DNA of 7,881 nt from Flavobacteriia bacterium (lineage in GTDB: Bacteria; Bacteroidota; Bacteroidia; Flavobacteriales; Flavobacteriaceae), in the NCBI GenBank assembly GCA_018500075.1, contig JAHBAN010000114.1, positions 1-7,881 of the forward strand, in the 5' to 3' direction. The translations under genes were made by a program, and so were the position numbers. Below the pieces are notes generated by a model. The model ran no database searches, was not told where the DNA came from, and saw nothing but the letters and a program-made list of their open reading frames with translations. Positions 1 through 6,992 of this stretch are shown piece by piece. Numbering within the stretch: position 1 is the stretch's first letter; the number at the start of each line of letters is the position of its first letter.

Positions 1-201
1 AAAGAGCAGCACAAACTGCTCTTCCAGATCGTAAATATCGCGCGCCGCCAGCTCCTCCACCAACGGGCGCAACCCCCGACGCATGGCCGCCGTCAGCCGC
101 GTGTCCGAGGCCAGAACAGCGCTGATTTCAGGCATCGCCGCTTGCAGCTCACGGGTGGGGTAACTCAAGATCAAGGACAGGGCTTTGAGAGAACGGTCCA
201 T
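1..201 (-). CDS. narJ: NarJ nitrate reductase assembly chaperone, N-terminal 67 residues (partial)
   Basis: NarJ is a TorD-family cytoplasmic chaperone that binds apo-NarG and allows molybdenum cofactor insertion and membrane docking of NarGH; it is not part of the final enzyme. Only the first 67 codons are in the window; the frame is open to position 1. The protein begins MDRSLKALSLILSYPT, matching the usual NarJ start (a short helix ending in a Leu-x-Tyr-Pro element), and the visible part ends DIYDLEEQFVLLF, corresponding to the conserved 'LqxxYxxLFDR' stretch of the family. The ATG at 201-199 lies one base after the narH stop (TAATATG), and a GGAGG at 211-215 inside the narH end gives 9-base spacing, so this start is well supported. 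Position directly after narH is the standard narGHJI order. Translation is probably coupled to narH. Confidence 0.93.
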   Translation of the reverse strand, partial: MDRSLKALSLILSYPTRELQAAMPEISAVLASDTRLTAAMRRGLRPLVEELAARDIYDLEEQFVLLF

Positions 202-202
202 A

Positions 203-1726
203 TTACAGCGCCTCCGTTGGCATTTTCAGGGGTCTCTTCTTGCCGCCAAACAGCGATCCCTTGGATATCCCTGTGGAGCAGCCGTTGCTGTCGGTAAATC
301 CGCAGCCGCCCTTGAGGTCATAGGCTTCCTCGACTTGCTCGCGGTGCGTCGTCGGGATCACAAAGCGATCCTCATAATCCGCCAGCGCCATGATCTTATA
401 CATCTCCTCAATGGTGCGCCCGCTGAGGCCAACGCGCTCGGCGATCCCCTCGTCAATCACACCATCGACGCTCTTTGAGCGCATATACGAGCGCATCGCC
501 AACATCCGTTCCAGCGCCGTGACAACAGGGGCTTCCTCGCCCGCTGTCAGCATATTGGCGAGATATCGCACAGGAATACGCAGCGTCTTCACATCGGGCA
601 TACCGTCCCGAGAGCTGATCGCCCCCGCCTCGGCTGCGTTCTGGATCGGGCTGAGCGGCGGGATATACCAAACCATAGGCAGCGTGCGATACTCGGGGTG
701 CAGCGGGAAGGCCACTTTCCACTCCATCGCCATCTTCCAGATCGGGCTGTCCTTGGCCGATTTGATCCAGTCTTCAGGGATACCGTCCCGGCGCGCCGCC
801 GCAATGACCTCAGGATCGCTCGGATCCAGAAAAACACCAAGCTGCGCATCATAGAGAGCCTGCGGGTCCGCCATATTGGCCGCCGTCTCGATCTTGTCCG
901 CATCATAGAGCATGACGCCCAGATACCGGATACGCCCGACGCAGGTTTCCGAACACACCGTCGGATTGCCACTCTCGATCCGGGGGTAACACAGCGTGCA
1001 TTTCTCCGATTTGCCGCTTTCCCAGTTGTAATAGATCTTCTTGTAAGGACAGCCCGACACACACATCCGCCAACCGCGACATTTCTCCTGATCAATCAGG
1101 ACAATCCCGTCTTCCTCGCGCTTGTAAATCGCGCCAGAGGGGCAGGAAGAGGCGCAGGCCGGGTTGAGGCAATGCTCGCACAGGCGCGGGAGATACATCA
1201 TAAAGGTGTTCTCGTATTCGCCATACATCTGCTTTTGAATGCCCTCAAAGTTGTAATCCTGCGAGCGTTTGGAGAATTCGCCGCCGAGGATTTCTTCCCA
1301 GTTCGGCCCCTTCTCGATCTTCTCGATCCGCTCGCCGGTGATTTTGGAGCGTGGCCGCGCGGTCGGAAAGGCCTCCATCTCGGGGGCAGATTTCAGGTGG
1401 TCATAGTCAAAATCAAACGGCTCGTAATAGTCGTCGATTTCGGGCATCGCAGGGTTGGCAAAGATATTGGACAAAATCCGCCACTTCGCGCCCTGCTTGG
1501 GCTGAAGCTTGCCCGCTTTGGTGCGCTCCCAGCCGCCCTTCCAGCGGCTCTGGTTTTCCCAGTCGGTCGGATAGCCTGTTCCGGGCTTTGTCTCGACGTT
1601 GTTAAACCAGGCATATTCGACGCCCTCGCGGCTCGTCCATACGTTCTTGCAAGTGACAGAGCAGGTATGACACCCGATACATTTATCGAGGTTCAGCACC
1701 ATGCCGATTTGAGCACGAACTTTCAT
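203..1726 (-). CDS. narH: NarH, respiratory nitrate reductase beta subunit (iron-sulfur)
   Basis: NarH is the electron-transfer subunit of the cytoplasm-facing, membrane-bound nitrate reductase; it carries electrons from the NarI haems to NarG. The product is 507 residues, close to the 512 of E. coli NarH, and colinear with it. All cluster ligands are visible: C16-C19-C22-C26; C183-C186-C191-C195; C216-C222-C226, where W219 replaces a cysteine as expected for the [3Fe-4S] cluster; and C243-C246-C258-C262. In the ferredoxin-like fold these groups are shared between four clusters. The family sequence MVLNLDKCIGCHTCSVTCKN is at residues 9-28, and a conserved GCGF...GC element lies near the C-terminus. 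The ATG overlaps the narG TGA by 4 bases (ATGA) and has a strong AAGGAGG at 1734-1740. There is no signal peptide, as expected. I see no truncation or missing ligand. Confidence 0.98.
   Translation of the reverse strand: MKVRAQIGMVLNLDKCIGCHTCSVTCKNVWTSREGVEYAWFNNVETKPGTGYPTDWENQSRWKGGWERTKAGKLQPKQGAKWRILSNIFANPAMPEIDDYYEPFDFDYDHLKSAPEMEAFPTARPRSKITGERIEKIEKGPNWEEILGGEFSKRSQDYNFEGIQKQMYGEYENTFMMYLPRLCEHCLNPACASSCPSGAIYKREEDGIVLIDQEKCRGWRMCVSGCPYKKIYYNWESGKSEKCTLCYPRIESGNPTVCSETCVGRIRYLGVMLYDADKIETAANMADPQALYDAQLGVFLDPSDPEVIAAARRDGIPEDWIKSAKDSPIWKMAMEWKVAFPLHPEYRTLPMVWYIPPLSPIQNAAEAGAISSRDGMPDVKTLRIPVRYLANMLTAGEEAPVVTALERMLAMRSYMRSKSVDGVIDEGIAERVGLSGRTIEEMYKIMALADYEDRFVIPTTHREQVEEAYDLKGGCGFTDSNGCSTGISKGSLFGGKKRPLKMPTEAL
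211..215 (-). promoter_or_regulatory. narJ ribosome binding site
   Basis: GGAGG on the minus strand within the final codons of narH, 9 bases before the narJ ATG at 201. It supports the choice of narJ start immediately after the narH stop. Confidence 0.75.
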
Positions 1727-4700
1727 TCTGCGGCCTCCTTATTTTTTGGATTCCATGCTTTTTCAGCATCAAGCCAATCGACCTTTTTCATTTTCCGGAT
1801 AACAACAAACTCGTCGCGGTTGCTGCCGACGGTTCCATAGTAGTTGAAGCCATAAGACTGATGCGCATAGCCCCCGATCATATGGGTCGGCTTGAGCGTC
1901 GCACGGGTCACAGAGTTGTGGATACCGCCGCGGTGGCCGGTTTTTTCCGAGCCGGGCGTGTTCACGATTTTCTCCTGTGCATGATACATAAAGGTCGAGC
2001 CTTCCTTGATCCGCTGGGAGACAACCGCCCGCGCCGTCAGCGCGCCATTGGTGTTATACACCTCGATCCAGTCGTTATCGACGATCCCCGCCGATTTGGC
2101 GTCCACTTCCGATATCCAGACAACAGGCCCGCCACGGTTGAGCGTGAGCATCAGGAGATTGTCGGTATAGGTCGAGTGGATCCCCCATTTCTGGTGGGGC
2201 GTGATAAAGTTCAGAACCAGCGTGTCACCCTTATCCTGCACATCCGCCGTGATGGTCTTTAGGTCGACCGGAGGGCGATACGACATAAAGCCCTCGCCAA
2301 ACGCCCGCATCCAAAGATGGTCTTGATAGAGCTGTTGCCGCCCGGTCAAAGTCCGCCACGGGATCAGCTCGTGAACATTGGTATAGCCCGCATTATAGCT
2401 CACCTTCTCGCTTTCAATCCCCGACCATGTGGGGCTGGAAATGATCTTGCGAGGCTGTGCGGCAATGTCATGAAAGCGGATTTTGGTGTGATGCTCGCCC
2501 TCGGCCAGATGGGCGTGCTCGCGCCCGGTGGCCTTTTCGAGCGCCTCCCAGGCCTTGACGGCCACTTCGCCGTTGGTCTCCGGCGCCAGCATCAGGATCA
2601 CCTCACAGGCGTCGATCGCCGTGTCGATCTTGGGCCGCCCGGCGGCCGCACCCTCAAGCTGCACACCGTTGAGCGCCGACAGGTTGTCGATCTCGTCCTG
2701 CGTGTTCCAGCTGATGCCCTTACCGCCGTTGCCGAGGCTGTCCAGAAGCGGGCCAAGCGCTGTGAACCGGTCATAGATCGCGGTATAGTCGCGCTCCACC
2801 GCCACAAAGGCCGGGGCGGTCTTTCCGGGGATCAGATCGCATTCGCCCTTTTTCCAGTCCAGAACCTGATCCTGGGCAATCTCGGCCGGCGTGTCATGCA
2901 GGATCGGCAGCGCGACGATGTCGACTTCCTTCTCCAGATAGCCCGGCGTGATCTCCTGAAACTTCTTGGCAATCGCCTTGAAGATTTCCCAGTCCGATTT
3001 GCTGTCATAAGCCGGATCAACCGCCGCCTGAAGCGGGTGGATGAACGGGTGCATATCAGAGGTGTTCATATCGTCTTTCTCATACCAGCTCGCTGTCGGC
3101 AGAACGATGTCGGAGTAAACGCAAGTGGTGCTCATACGGAAATCGATGGTCACCAGCAGGTCGAGCTTGCCGCGGGGCGCGTCCTTGTGCCACTTCGCTT
3201 CTTTCGGAAGCTGCGCCCCCTCCTCGCCCAGATCCTTGCCCATCACGCCATTGTCCGTGCCAAGCAGATGCTTGAGGAAATACTCATGCCCCTTGCCGCT
3301 CGATCCCAAGAGATTGGAGCGCCACACAAACAGGTTGCGCGGCCAGTTGGCGGGGTTGTCAGGGTCTTCGCATGACATTTCCAGCGCGCCGGATTTGAGG
3401 TTCTGCGCCACATAAGCCGGAATCTCCTGGCCCGCCGCCTGCGCCGCCTTGGCAACGTCAAGCGGGTTGGTCTTGAGCTGCGGAGCCGAGGGCAGCCAGC
3501 CCATCCGCTCGGCGCGGATGTTATAGTCAATCAGGTTGATGTCCCAGTCGCCCTCGGGCGCGGTCGGCGACAGGATTTCCTTGGCCTCCAGCGTCTCATA
3601 ACGCCACTGGTCGGTATGGGCATACCACGCCGAGGTCGAGTTCATGTGCCGTGGCGGGCGGGTCCAGTCGAGCGCAAAGGCAAGCGGTTGCCAGCCGGTC
3701 TGCGGGCGCAGCTTTTCCTGCCCCACATAATGCGCCCAGCCGCCACCCGACTGGCCGACACAACCGCACATGACGAGCATATTGATCACACCACGATAGT
3801 TCATATCCATATGGAACCAGTGGTTCATGGCCGCGCCGATGATGATCATGGACTTGCCGTTTGTCTTCTCGGCATTGTCGGCAAATTCGCGTGCCACATG
3901 GATAATCTTATCCGCCGGCACCCCTGTGATCTTCTCGGCCCACGCCGGGGTTCCCGGCATCTCGTCGGCATAATCAGCGGTGACCCAATCGCCGCCAAGC
4001 CCGCGGTCAAGCCCGTAGTTGGCGCAGAACAGATCAAACACCGTCGCCACAGTGACCTTGCCGGCCTTGGTCTTGACGGTTTTGACAGGAATATTGCGTG
4101 TCAAAATATCAGGGTGGCTGGCATCGGTCGCAAACTGCCCGTAAGCCTCGCCGCCAAAGTAAGGGAAATCCACGCCGACAACGGCGTCATGATCTTCCTC
4201 AAGCACAAAGCTCATCTTGAGATGTGTCTCGGCCGAACTGGCCTTCTCCTCGAGGTTCCACTCCCCGTCTTCGCCCCAGCGGTAGCCAACAGACCCGTTG
4301 GGCGCAACAAAGCCCTTGGACAGCTCGTCATAGGCGACAGTCTTCCACTCGGGGTTGTTCTTTTCTCCGAGCTTGCCATCCAGATCATCCGCCCGCAGGA
4401 AGCGGCCCGGCACAAGTTTGCCGTCTTTTTCCTCGAGCTTCACAAGCATGGGGAAGTCGGAGTATTTGCGGGTATACTCTTCAAAATACTCGGTCTGGCG
4501 ATCAAGATGGAACTCGCGCAGGATCACATGGCCAAAGGCCATCGCCAGCGCCGCATCGGTGCCCTGCTTGGCATTGAGCCAAACATCGCCAAATTTCGCC
4601 GCTTCCGAGTAATCAGGACAAATCACAGCCGATTTCGTGCCCTTATAGCGCACCTCGGTATAAAAATGCGCATCCGGCGTGCGGGTCTGCGGCACATTGG

Positions 4701-5463
4701 AGCCCCAAAGCAGCAAATACCCCGAGTTATACCAATCCGCGCTCTCCGGCACGTCTGTCTGCTCGCCCCATGTCATCGGGCTGGCCGGCGGCAGATCGCA
4801 ATACCAGTCGTAAAACGACATACATACGCCACCCATCAGGCTCAGATACCGCGAGCCGGCCGCATAAGACACCATCGACATCGCCGGGATCGGCGAGAAG
4901 CCGAACACACGGTCAGGCCCGTAGGTCTTGGCCGTATAGGCGTTTGCGGCGGCAGTGATTTCTGTGGCCTCGTCCCATGTGGCGCGCACAAAGCCGCCCT
5001 TGCCGCGCGTTTCCACATAAGAGGCCCGCAAGATCGGATCGGCCTGCAATTTGCTCCAGGCTTGGATCGGCTCCATGGTTTCGCGCATCTTGCGCCAGAT
5101 TTTCATGAGCCGCCCGCGCACCAGCGGGTTTTTCACGCGGTTGGCAGAATAAAGATACCAGCTATAGCTCGCGCCGCGGGCACAGCCGCGTGGCTCGTGG
5201 TTGGGCAGGTCGGGCCGCGTGCGCGGATAATCCGTTTGCTGGGTCTCCCAGGTGACAATCCCTGACTTGACATAGATTTTCCAGCTACAGGAGCCTGTGC
5301 AGTTCACCCCATGGGTCGAGCGCACAACCTTGTCGTGCCGCCAGCGGTTTCTGTAGGTGTCTTCCCAATCGCGGCTCTCACGGGTCACCTGCCCGTGGCC
5401 GTTGGAAAATTGCTCCAGTTCCTTGGACTGAAGGAAGTTCAATCTGTCGAGCAGGTGGCTCAT
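1723..5463 (-). CDS. narG: NarG, respiratory nitrate reductase alpha subunit (Mo-bisMGD catalytic)
   Basis: NarG is the catalytic subunit that reduces nitrate to nitrite with quinol-derived electrons on the cytoplasmic side of the inner membrane. From the ATG at 5463-5461 the product is 1246 residues, against 1247 in E. coli NarG, and colinear throughout. The FS0 [4Fe-4S] ligands are H51, C55, C59 and C94 (HxxxCxxxC then a distant Cys). The molybdenum-ligand aspartate is D223 in the FYDWYCDLPPASP stretch (E. coli Asp222). Other family landmarks are SPIPAMSMVSY, CGCVGQSGGGWAHYVGQEKL, NLLGSSGKGHE, SWYEKDDMNTSDMHPFIHP and a C-terminal molybdopterin dinucleotide-binding domain with NGALTARAVVSQR. 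The frame stays open to an ATG at 5556, but that would add 31 low-complexity residues overlapping narK2; the 5463 start has AGGAG at 5471-5475 and begins MSHLLDRLNF like known NarG proteins. The distinct periplasmic enzyme NapA is excluded by length, by lack of a signal peptide, and by Asp rather than Cys as metal ligand. Confidence 0.98.
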   Translation of the reverse strand: MSHLLDRLNFLQSKELEQFSNGHGQVTRESRDWEDTYRNRWRHDKVVRSTHGVNCTGSCSWKIYVKSGIVTWETQQTDYPRTRPDLPNHEPRGCARGASYSWYLYSANRVKNPLVRGRLMKIWRKMRETMEPIQAWSKLQADPILRASYVETRGKGGFVRATWDEATEITAAANAYTAKTYGPDRVFGFSPIPAMSMVSYAAGSRYLSLMGGVCMSFYDWYCDLPPASPMTWGEQTDVPESADWYNSGYLLLWGSNVPQTRTPDAHFYTEVRYKGTKSAVICPDYSEAAKFGDVWLNAKQGTDAALAMAFGHVILREFHLDRQTEYFEEYTRKYSDFPMLVKLEEKDGKLVPGRFLRADDLDGKLGEKNNPEWKTVAYDELSKGFVAPNGSVGYRWGEDGEWNLEEKASSAETHLKMSFVLEEDHDAVVGVDFPYFGGEAYGQFATDASHPDILTRNIPVKTVKTKAGKVTVATVFDLFCANYGLDRGLGGDWVTADYADEMPGTPAWAEKITGVPADKIIHVAREFADNAEKTNGKSMIIIGAAMNHWFHMDMNYRGVINMLVMCGCVGQSGGGWAHYVGQEKLRPQTGWQPLAFALDWTRPPRHMNSTSAWYAHTDQWRYETLEAKEILSPTAPEGDWDINLIDYNIRAERMGWLPSAPQLKTNPLDVAKAAQAAGQEIPAYVAQNLKSGALEMSCEDPDNPANWPRNLFVWRSNLLGSSGKGHEYFLKHLLGTDNGVMGKDLGEEGAQLPKEAKWHKDAPRGKLDLLVTIDFRMSTTCVYSDIVLPTASWYEKDDMNTSDMHPFIHPLQAAVDPAYDSKSDWEIFKAIAKKFQEITPGYLEKEVDIVALPILHDTPAEIAQDQVLDWKKGECDLIPGKTAPAFVAVERDYTAIYDRFTALGPLLDSLGNGGKGISWNTQDEIDNLSALNGVQLEGAAAGRPKIDTAIDACEVILMLAPETNGEVAVKAWEALEKATGREHAHLAEGEHHTKIRFHDIAAQPRKIISSPTWSGIESEKVSYNAGYTNVHELIPWRTLTGRQQLYQDHLWMRAFGEGFMSYRPPVDLKTITADVQDKGDTLVLNFITPHQKWGIHSTYTDNLLMLTLNRGGPVVWISEVDAKSAGIVDNDWIEVYNTNGALTARAVVSQRIKEGSTFMYHAQEKIVNTPGSEKTGHRGGIHNSVTRATLKPTHMIGGYAHQSYGFNYYGTVGSNRDEFVVIRKMKKVDWLDAEKAWNPKNKEAAE
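1734..1740 (-). promoter_or_regulatory. narH ribosome binding site
   Basis: AAGGAGG on the minus strand, 7 bases before the narH ATG and inside the last codons of narG. It is the closest match to the anti-Shine-Dalgarno consensus in the window, so narH can recruit ribosomes itself as well as by coupling through the ATGA overlap. Confidence 0.85.
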
Positions 5464-5470
5464 TTTGTTT

Positions 5471-5475
5471 CTCCT
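5471..5475 (-). promoter_or_regulatory. narG ribosome binding site
   Basis: On the minus strand AGGAG stands 7 bases before the ATG at 5463-5461. This site decides the narG start, because the longer in-frame start at 5556 would place initiation inside the end of narK2, would read through a GC hairpin as an alanine/arginine-rich leader, and has no homologous N-terminus. Confidence 0.85.
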
Positions 5476-5487
5476 GAATGAGGGGTC

Positions 5488-5509
5488 CCGCGCCGCCGCA
5501 GCGGCACGG
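5488..5509 (-). other. Strong GC hairpin between narK2 and narG
   Basis: In the 61-base narK2-narG gap the minus-strand transcript can form a 9-base-pair stem (one G·U, the rest G-C) with arms at 5501-5509 and 5488-5496 closing the four-base loop TGCG (5497-5500). No U-run follows: the transcript continues GACCCCTCATT into the narG Shine-Dalgarno, so it does not look like an intrinsic terminator. An intercistronic processing or mRNA-stabilising element that sets narG levels relative to narK2 is plausible, as is no function at all in GC-rich DNA. The structure is seen by pairing; the role is inference. Confidence 0.55.
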
Positions 5510-5524
5510 AAGACTGTTGGAAGA

Positions 5525-6919
5525 TCAGCAGGGAACAGGCGCAGACTTGCGCGCATAATAGATCCAGCAGATCACAGCGCAGATCGCATAAAAGATCAGA
5601 AAGCCCCAAAGCGCCGCCGCAGGCCCGCCTGTCATGGCGATGGATGTGCCGTAACTCTTGGGAATGAAAAACGCCCCGTAAGCCGCAATCGCGGAGGTGA
5701 AGGCGATGATCGCCGCGCTTTCCATTTCGGTTTGCTTCTGGAGCGCCCCCGCATCAAGCGCAGGCATAAGGCGCGGCACTTCCTGTTTCATGATCGAAGG
5801 GATCATCTGGAAGGTCGAGGCATTGCCCACACCGGTCAAAAAGAACAGCGCCATAAAGCAGGCAAAGAAGCCCCAGAAGTTTCCGACAGTGTCCCCCAAT
5901 GGCAGGAACTGTAGCACGCCATAAACCGCGACAATCATGCCAAGGAAGGTCCAGAACGTCACACGCCCGCCGCCAAACTTGTCCGAGATCCAGCCGGTTG
6001 CCGCGCGGCTGAGCGCGCCCACAAGCGGACCGAGGAACGCATATTGCAGCACATCAACTTCCGGAAACTGGGTCTTCATTAGAAGCGGAAAGCCCGCGGC
6101 ATAGCCGATAAAGCTGCCAAATGTGCCGGTGTATAGAATACACATAATCCAGTTGTGCTTGCGGCTGAAGATAACCGACTGGCTGCTGAATGACGATTTC
6201 GCATCGGCAATGTCATTCATGCCAAACCAGGCCGCAATCGCGCTGATCGCGAGGAAGGGAACCCAGATAAAACCTGCATTCTGGACAAAGAGCTGCGCGC
6301 CATCGCTGAGCTGTTGAGGCTCTCCGCCGATCGCGCCAAACACGCCCATTGTGATAACGACAGGCACAACAAACTGCATGACCGACACACCCAGATTGCC
6401 CAGACCCGCGTTGAGAGCCAGCGCATTGCCCTTGGTTTTCTTGGGGAAGAAATAGGCGATATTGGCCATCGACGAGGCAAAGTTACCGCCGCCAAAACCA
6501 CACATCAGCGCGAGCATCAGGAAGGTAAAATAGCTTGTCTGCGGATTTTGAACCGCAAAGCCAATGCCCAGCGCCGGCAAAAGCAGCGAGGCGGTCGATA
6601 TTGCAGTCCATTTTCGACCGCCAAAAATCGGAACCATAAAGCTGTAAAAAATCCGCAGCGTTGCGCCGGACAGCCCCGGCAAAGCCGCAAGCCAGAACCG
6701 TTCGCCCACCGAGAAGTTAAACCCGATCGCAGGCATCTTGGCCACAACCACCGACCACACCATCCAGACCGAAAAGGCCAGAAGCAGGTTGGGGATCGAA
6801 ATCCAGAGGTTGCGTGTGGCAATACGCTTGCCTTCACTCTCCCAAAACTGAGGGTCTTCAGGGCGCCAGTCGGTCAGCAGATGTCCGCTGTTGACTGAAT
6901 GTGATGTTGTGCTCGCCAT
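5525..6919 (-). CDS. narK: NarK2-type nitrate/nitrite transporter (major facilitator superfamily)
   Basis: An inner-membrane transporter of the nitrate/nitrite porter family, closest in form to E. coli NarK/NarU (the NarK2 class, proposed nitrate/nitrite exchangers). It has 464 residues with about 12 hydrophobic segments (roughly 38-60, 76-98, 106-123, 129-151, 165-190, 213-234, 256-280, 291-310, 319-340, 348-370, 398-420, 430-456). The N-terminal TDWRPEDPQFW element and RNLWISIPNLLLAF match E. coli NarK. Substrate-pocket residues fall at the same numbers as in the E. coli structure: R89, F147, N175, Y263, F267 and R305. The first nitrate signature is the glycine-rich NAGLGNLGVSV at 170-180; the second, near 406-424, has several alanines where I recall E. 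coli having glycines. GGGAGG at 6929-6934 lies about 9 bases before the ATG. It should export the nitrite made by NarG in exchange for nitrate. The number 2 reflects class, not a confirmed symbol. Confidence 0.95.
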   Translation of the reverse strand: MASTTSHSVNSGHLLTDWRPEDPQFWESEGKRIATRNLWISIPNLLLAFSVWMVWSVVVAKMPAIGFNFSVGERFWLAALPGLSGATLRIFYSFMVPIFGGRKWTAISTASLLLPALGIGFAVQNPQTSYFTFLMLALMCGFGGGNFASSMANIAYFFPKKTKGNALALNAGLGNLGVSVMQFVVPVVITMGVFGAIGGEPQQLSDGAQLFVQNAGFIWVPFLAISAIAAWFGMNDIADAKSSFSSQSVIFSRKHNWIMCILYTGTFGSFIGYAAGFPLLMKTQFPEVDVLQYAFLGPLVGALSRAATGWISDKFGGGRVTFWTFLGMIVAVYGVLQFLPLGDTVGNFWGFFACFMALFFLTGVGNASTFQMIPSIMKQEVPRLMPALDAGALQKQTEMESAAIIAFTSAIAAYGAFFIPKSYGTSIAMTGGPAAALWGFLIFYAICAVICWIYYARKSAPVPC

Positions 6920-6928
6920 TGGTGGGGT

Positions 6929-6934
6929 CCTCCC
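6929..6934 (-). promoter_or_regulatory. narK2 ribosome binding site
   Basis: GGGAGG on the minus strand, 9 bases before the ATG at 6919-6917. It supports independent translation of the second transporter rather than a read-through fusion with the first. Confidence 0.7.
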
Positions 6935-6955
6935 GTGGTGGCGGATTTAGGAACA

Positions 6956-6976
6956 GCGGGCCGCTCATCAGCCCGC
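6956..6976 (-). other. Hairpin between narK1 and narK2
   Basis: The 73-base gap between the transporters contains GCGGGC and GCCCGC as arms (6971-6976 and 6956-6961) around a nine-base loop, extendable by two G·U pairs. It begins 16 bases past the narK1 stop. The transcript afterwards reads TGTTCCTAAATCC without a U-run, so a rho-independent terminator is unlikely. No promoter-like or FNR-like motif is seen in the gap. It may be a processing or stability element, or chance in GC-rich sequence. Confidence 0.4.
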
Positions 6977-6992
6977 CAGGGGTTTGTCAGGG

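Noticed and set aside
601..790. The ten-base word TACCGTCCCG occurs twice (601-610 and 781-790)
   Set aside because: Both copies lie inside narH and encode Arg-Asp-Gly-Met/Ile-Pro in conserved coding sequence; nothing else around them is repeated.
698..1840. Plus-strand open frame of 380 codons opposite narH and the end of narG
   Set aside because: It spans the narG-narH junction on the opposite strand, has shadow-type composition (Arg, Ala, Leu) and shows no family motif.
3783..3788. TTGATC resembling half of an FNR site
   Set aside because: It is inside narG coding sequence with no matching second half at the right spacing and no gene start nearby.
3616..5265. Long open frame of 549 codons on the plus strand, antisense to narG
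   Set aside because: narG is certain on the opposite strand, and strong third-position GC bias removes stops from the antisense frame. The translation is rich in Arg, His, Ala and Gly with no recognisable domain, and no convincing ribosome binding site was noticed.
5488..5509. The narK2-narG hairpin as a transcription terminator
   Set aside because: No U-run follows the stem on the minus strand, and on the plus strand the bases after it (AAGACTGTTGG) also lack one; termination here would also separate narG from its operon with no visible promoter in the gap.
6314..6898. Plus-strand open frame of 194 codons opposite narK2
   Set aside because: It is a mirror of a conserved membrane protein gene. 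The product is full of Arg, His, Gln and Lys because it is the complement of hydrophobic codons, and it resembles no known protein.
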